Assembly (NCBI GenBank): GCA_025355915.1
Contig: JANXYT010000233.1
Coordinates: forward strand, 1-7,320
Direction of reading: 5' to 3'
Source: Holophagaceae bacterium
GTDB lineage: Bacteria > Acidobacteriota > Holophagae > Holophagales > Holophagaceae
Length of the DNA stretch: 7,320 bases
Part shown: piece after piece, positions 4,659-7,320 of the stretch
Numbering within the stretch: the stretch's first letter is position 1
Layout: the number at the start of each line of letters is the position of its first letter
Notes under the pieces: generated by a model
Seen by the model: only the letters and a program-made list of their open reading frames with translations
Database searches by the model: none
Told to the model about the DNA's origin: nothing
Made by a program: the position numbers and the translations under genes

Positions 4659-6710
4659 ATGCGCCGATCTTTGCCATCCCTTTTCCTCTGTCTGGCCGTC
4701 CCCGCATTGGTGGCGGCCCCGCCTAAGGCCGTCCCGCTCCATGGTCTGGACCTGGCGGGCATGGATCGCTCGGTGGCTCCTGGCGACGATTTCTTCGCCC
4801 ACGCGAACGGCACCTGGGTGAAGCGCACCGAAATCCCGGCGGATCGCGGCTCCTTCGGGGTCGGGCAGGAAGTGGCCGACCTCACGGACCGGCGCACGGC
4901 GACCCTGATCAAGGCCGCGGCGGCCTCGAAGGCCCCCGGTGGTTCGGACCTGCGCAAGATCGGCGACTGCTACACCAGCTTCATGGACGAGAAGGCCATC
5001 GAGGCCAAGGGGCTGAGCCCCCTGCAGCCCACCTTCAAGGCCATCGAAGCGATCCGCGACCGGAGAGACCTGGCCCGCTACCTCGGCCGCACCCTGCGAG
5101 CCGACGTGGATGTGCTGAACGCCACCAACTACTACACGGCGAACCCCTTCGGCCTTTGGGTGGCCCAGGACTTGGACGAACCCACCCGCTACGCCCCCTT
5201 CCTGCTGCAGGGTGGCCTGGGGCTGCCCGAACGCAGCTACTACCTCGACCCCTCGGAAGGCATGGCGACCATCCGCACCCAGTACCTCGCCCATGTGACG
5301 GCCATGCTGAAGCTCGCGGGCCGGCCGGACGCCGCGACGCGCGCCCAGGCCGTGGTGGATCTGGAAACCCGCATGGCCAAAGCTCACGCCAGCCGCGAGG
5401 AATCGGGCGATGTCCTGAAGGGCAACAACCACTGGAGCCGCGCGGACTTCGCCAAAAAGGCCCCGGGCTTGGACTGGGAAACCTACTTCGCCGCGGCGGG
5501 CCTCAAGCAACCCGAAATGTTCGTGGTCTGGCAGCCCGCCGCCTTCACGGGGCTATCAGCGCTGGCCGCCGAGGGTTCCCTCGACACCTGGAAGGACTAC
5601 CTCACTTTCCACGCCCTCCAACACCGGTCGCGGGTGCTGCCCAAGGCCGTGGTGGACCAGTCCTTCTCCTTCTATGGCAAGGTACTGAGCGGCGCGTCGA
5701 GGCCCCGGGACCGCTGGAAATATGGCGTGGATCAAACCAACCAGGCCCTGGGCGAAGTGGTCGGCAAGGCCTATGTGGCGCGGCACTTCCCGCCCGCGGA
5801 AAAGGCCCGCGCCCAGGCCATGGTCGCCAATCTCATCGCGGCCTTCCGCGCCCGCATCGAGCAGCTGGACTGGATGTCCCCAGCCACCAAGGCCAAGGCC
5901 ATCGCCAAGCTCACCGCCCTGAAGGTGGGCGTGGGCTACCCGGATCGCTGGCAGGACTATCAGGGGCTTCAGATCGTGGCGGGCGACGCCTTCGGGAACG
6001 CCGAACGCGCCGAGCGCTTCGAATACGCCCGCAACCTGCGCAAGCTGGGACGCCCCATCGACCGTACGGAATGGGTGATGACGCCCCAGACCGTGAATGC
6101 CGTGAACCTGCCGGTCATGAACGCCCTCAACTTTCCGGCGGCCATCCTGCAGCCCCCCTACTTCGATCCCCAGCGGCCCATGGTCATGGACTACGGCTCC
6201 ATCGGCGCCGTGATCGGCCACGAGATCAGCCACAGCTTTGATGATTCTGGTTCACTCTTCGACGCCACCGGCAAGCTGAACAACTGGTGGACGCCGGAGG
6301 ATCTGAAACACTTCCAGGCCTCCGCCGACCAGCTGGTGAAGCAGTACGACGCCTACCAGCCCTTCCCGGGCCTGCCCATCAACGGCAAGCTGACCCTGGG
6401 CGAGAACATCGCGGATGTGGCCGGCCTCGCCGCCGCCTACGATGCTTACCGCCTATCGCTGGGCGGCAAGGTGGCGCCCGTGGTGCAGGGATTCACCAGC
6501 GATCAGCAGTTCTTCATCAGCTACGCCCAAAGCTGGCGGGAGAAGACCCGCGAGCCGCTGCTCCGCCAACAGATCCTCACGGACGGCCACGCCCCCGCCG
6601 CCTACCGGCCCGCCACCGTCCGGAACCTCGACGCCTGGTACCCCGCCTTCCAGGTGAAACCCGGCCAGGCCCTGTACCTGGCCCCGGCGGATCGCGTGAA
6701 GGTCTGGTAG
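4659..6710 (+). CDS. Secreted M13-family zinc metallopeptidase (neprilysin/PepO-like)
   Basis: A 683-residue gluzincin endopeptidase, the usual size for bacterial M13 enzymes, which cleave peptides of limited size on the amino side of hydrophobic residues. A signal peptide is clear: MRR, a hydrophobic core (LFLCLAVPALV), and a likely signal peptidase I site after VAA (residue 20). Cys12 is in the core without a proper lipobox. The M13 N-terminal domain covers roughly 40-425 and the catalytic domain about 478-680. Zinc ligands are His521 and His525 of HEISH, plus Glu582 of GENIADVAGL, with Asp586 in place. The NA-x-x substrate motif is NAVN (480-483), followed by LNFPAAILQPPYF. His644 and Arg650 match the H-x5-R pair near the neprilysin C-terminus. 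The chain ends VKVW, where neprilysin has a Cys-x-x-Trp end. ATG 4659 has GAGG (4648-4651) seven bases upstream and begins the signal peptide. It is co-transcribed with the hydrolase that follows. Likely periplasmic or extracellular. Confidence 0.95.
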   Translation: MRRSLPSLFLCLAVPALVAAPPKAVPLHGLDLAGMDRSVAPGDDFFAHANGTWVKRTEIPADRGSFGVGQEVADLTDRRTATLIKAAAASKAPGGSDLRKIGDCYTSFMDEKAIEAKGLSPLQPTFKAIEAIRDRRDLARYLGRTLRADVDVLNATNYYTANPFGLWVAQDLDEPTRYAPFLLQGGLGLPERSYYLDPSEGMATIRTQYLAHVTAMLKLAGRPDAATRAQAVVDLETRMAKAHASREESGDVLKGNNHWSRADFAKKAPGLDWETYFAAAGLKQPEMFVVWQPAAFTGLSALAAEGSLDTWKDYLTFHALQHRSRVLPKAVVDQSFSFYGKVLSGASRPRDRWKYGVDQTNQALGEVVGKAYVARHFPPAEKARAQAMVANLIAAFRARIEQLDWMSPATKAKAIAKLTALKVGVGYPDRWQDYQGLQIVAGDAFGNAERAERFEYARNLRKLGRPIDRTEWVMTPQTVNAVNLPVMNALNFPAAILQPPYFDPQRPMVMDYGSIGAVIGHEISHSFDDSGSLFDATGKLNNWWTPEDLKHFQASADQLVKQYDAYQPFPGLPINGKLTLGENIADVAGLAAAYDAYRLSLGGKVAPVVQGFTSDQQFFISYAQSWREKTREPLLRQQILTDGHAPAAYRPATVRNLDAWYPAFQVKPGQALYLAPADRVKVW

Positions 6711-6719
6711 GAGAGATCC

Positions 6720-7313
6720 ATGTCTTTGCTCGATTCGACCCGCAGCATCCTGGTCCTCATCGATTTGCAGGGCAAGCTCGTCCACATGGTGCATCGCCCA
6801 GCGCTGGTGTTGGAATCGGCGCGGCGCCTCATGCGGCTGGCGGACCTCTTCTCCGTCCCGGTGGTGCTGACGGAGCAGTACCCCAAGGGCATCGGGCCCA
6901 CGGAGGAAAGCCTCCGAAAAACCTTCGACGGATTGTCCACACCGACCTTCTTCCTGGAGAAAACCGCCTTTGGGTGCTGCGGGGATGTGGGCTTCGAAGG
7001 CCTCCTGCAGCAGGCTCGGCCCGTCCTGCGTCCCCAGCAGCGCCAGATCGTGGTGGCGGGCATCGAGGCCCATGTCTGCGTCATGCAGACCGTGCTCGAA
7101 CTCCTGGTTTCAAGTCACGAGGTGCACCTCTGCTGGGACGCGGTCAGTGGCCGGGGGGAGGAATACCGGAAGCACGCCCTGGAGCGCATGGCGGCGGCCG
7201 GGGCCACGATCACCAACCACGAATCCGTGGCCTTCGAGTGGGCGCGGGACAAGAACCATCCCCAGTTCAAGGCGCTTTCTGCCCTGATGAAAGAGGGGCA
7301 GCCGCAGGGATGA
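6720..7313 (+). CDS. Isochorismatase-family cysteine hydrolase
   Basis: A 197-residue cytoplasmic hydrolase with the isochorismatase-like fold. The predicted catalytic triad is Asp15 (LVLIDLQ), Lys81 (EKTAFGC) and Cys120 in GIEAHVCVMQT (114-124), the hallmark of this family. The C-terminal region (ITNHESVAFEWARD, then HPQFKALSALM) resembles the YcaC/ISOC1-ISOC2 subgroup, whose natural substrates are mostly unknown. It is not assigned as a true isochorismatase or nicotinamidase: neither an aryl-carrier domain nor an obvious metal-binding triad typical of PncA is seen. ATG 6720 follows the peptidase stop by nine bases, with AGGAG (6709-6713) overlapping that stop codon, so the two genes should share a transcript. 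The functional link between a secreted peptidase and a cytoplasmic amidase-like enzyme is not evident from sequence. Confidence 0.92.
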   Translation: MSLLDSTRSILVLIDLQGKLVHMVHRPALVLESARRLMRLADLFSVPVVLTEQYPKGIGPTEESLRKTFDGLSTPTFFLEKTAFGCCGDVGFEGLLQQARPVLRPQQRQIVVAGIEAHVCVMQTVLELLVSSHEVHLCWDAVSGRGEEYRKHALERMAAAGATITNHESVAFEWARDKNHPQFKALSALMKEGQPQG

Positions 7314-7320
7314 GGACCCT
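7310..7320 (+). CDS. Possible start of a further downstream gene, cut by the window edge
   Basis: The hydrolase stop is embedded in ATGA (7310-7313), so an ATG overlaps it by four bases and reads M-R-T before the window ends. The same arrangement joins metA to the aspartokinase gene at 185, which makes a coupled next gene plausible. A weak GCAGGG lies directly before it. Only three codons are visible, so nothing can be said about the product. Confidence 0.25.

Noticed and set aside
4692..4694. Cys12 of the M13 protein as a lipoprotein attachment site
   Set aside because: The residues before it (L-F-L) do not fit a lipobox, it sits in the middle of the hydrophobic core, and a signal peptidase I site follows at residue 20.
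4178..5510. Two long minus-strand frames opposite the DUF4126 and M13 genes
   Set aside because: Both are complement shadows of well-supported plus-strand genes and have no recognisable domains.

Overview
This is a GC-rich window (roughly two thirds G+C by eye) with tight bacterial gene packing. It looks like chromosomal sequence from a free-living, probably Gram-negative, bacterium. The mix of a MetA plus stand-alone aspartokinase pair, a secreted M13 peptidase, and GlsB/YeaQ-, DUF4126- and YidB-type genes would fit a high-GC Acidobacteriota such as the Holophaga/Geothrix group. That placement is an impression from the proteins, not a proof. I see no rRNA, tRNA, CRISPR array, insertion sequence, integrase or phage gene.

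Layout. (1) Positions 1-1549 (+): the 3' end of a MetA-type homoserine O-acyltransferase overlaps by ATGA the true start of a 454-residue aspartokinase (185-1549). Together they link the entry of the aspartate pathway to the first committed step of methionine synthesis. (2) Positions 1521-1751 (-): a 76-residue unknown protein with a good ribosome binding site, whose 3' end runs into the aspartokinase gene. (3) Positions 1752-1879: a relatively AT-rich divergent spacer with an inverted repeat. (4) Positions 1880-2632 (+): a classical short-chain dehydrogenase/reductase. (5) Positions 2633-3358: a low-information stretch holding palindromes, a doubtful 43-codon ORF and, on the minus strand, a YidB/DUF937 gene that has lost its N-terminal half. 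(6) Positions 3359-4557 (+): a small three-helix GlsB/YeaQ membrane protein coupled through TGATG to a DUF4126 membrane protein with an unusual C-terminal domain of about 108 residues. (7) Positions 4659-7313 (+): a secreted M13 (neprilysin/PepO-like) zinc peptidase followed after 9 bases by an isochorismatase-family cysteine hydrolase. An ATGA at 7310 hints that another gene follows.

Most of the window is ordinary housekeeping and accessory metabolism, and I do not see a convincing undescribed multi-gene system. The points most worth following up are the GlsB-DUF4126 pair with its uncharacterised C-terminal domain, the orphan 76-residue protein, the decayed YidB gene, and the substitutions in the aspartokinase around its conserved FGA-VLH motif.
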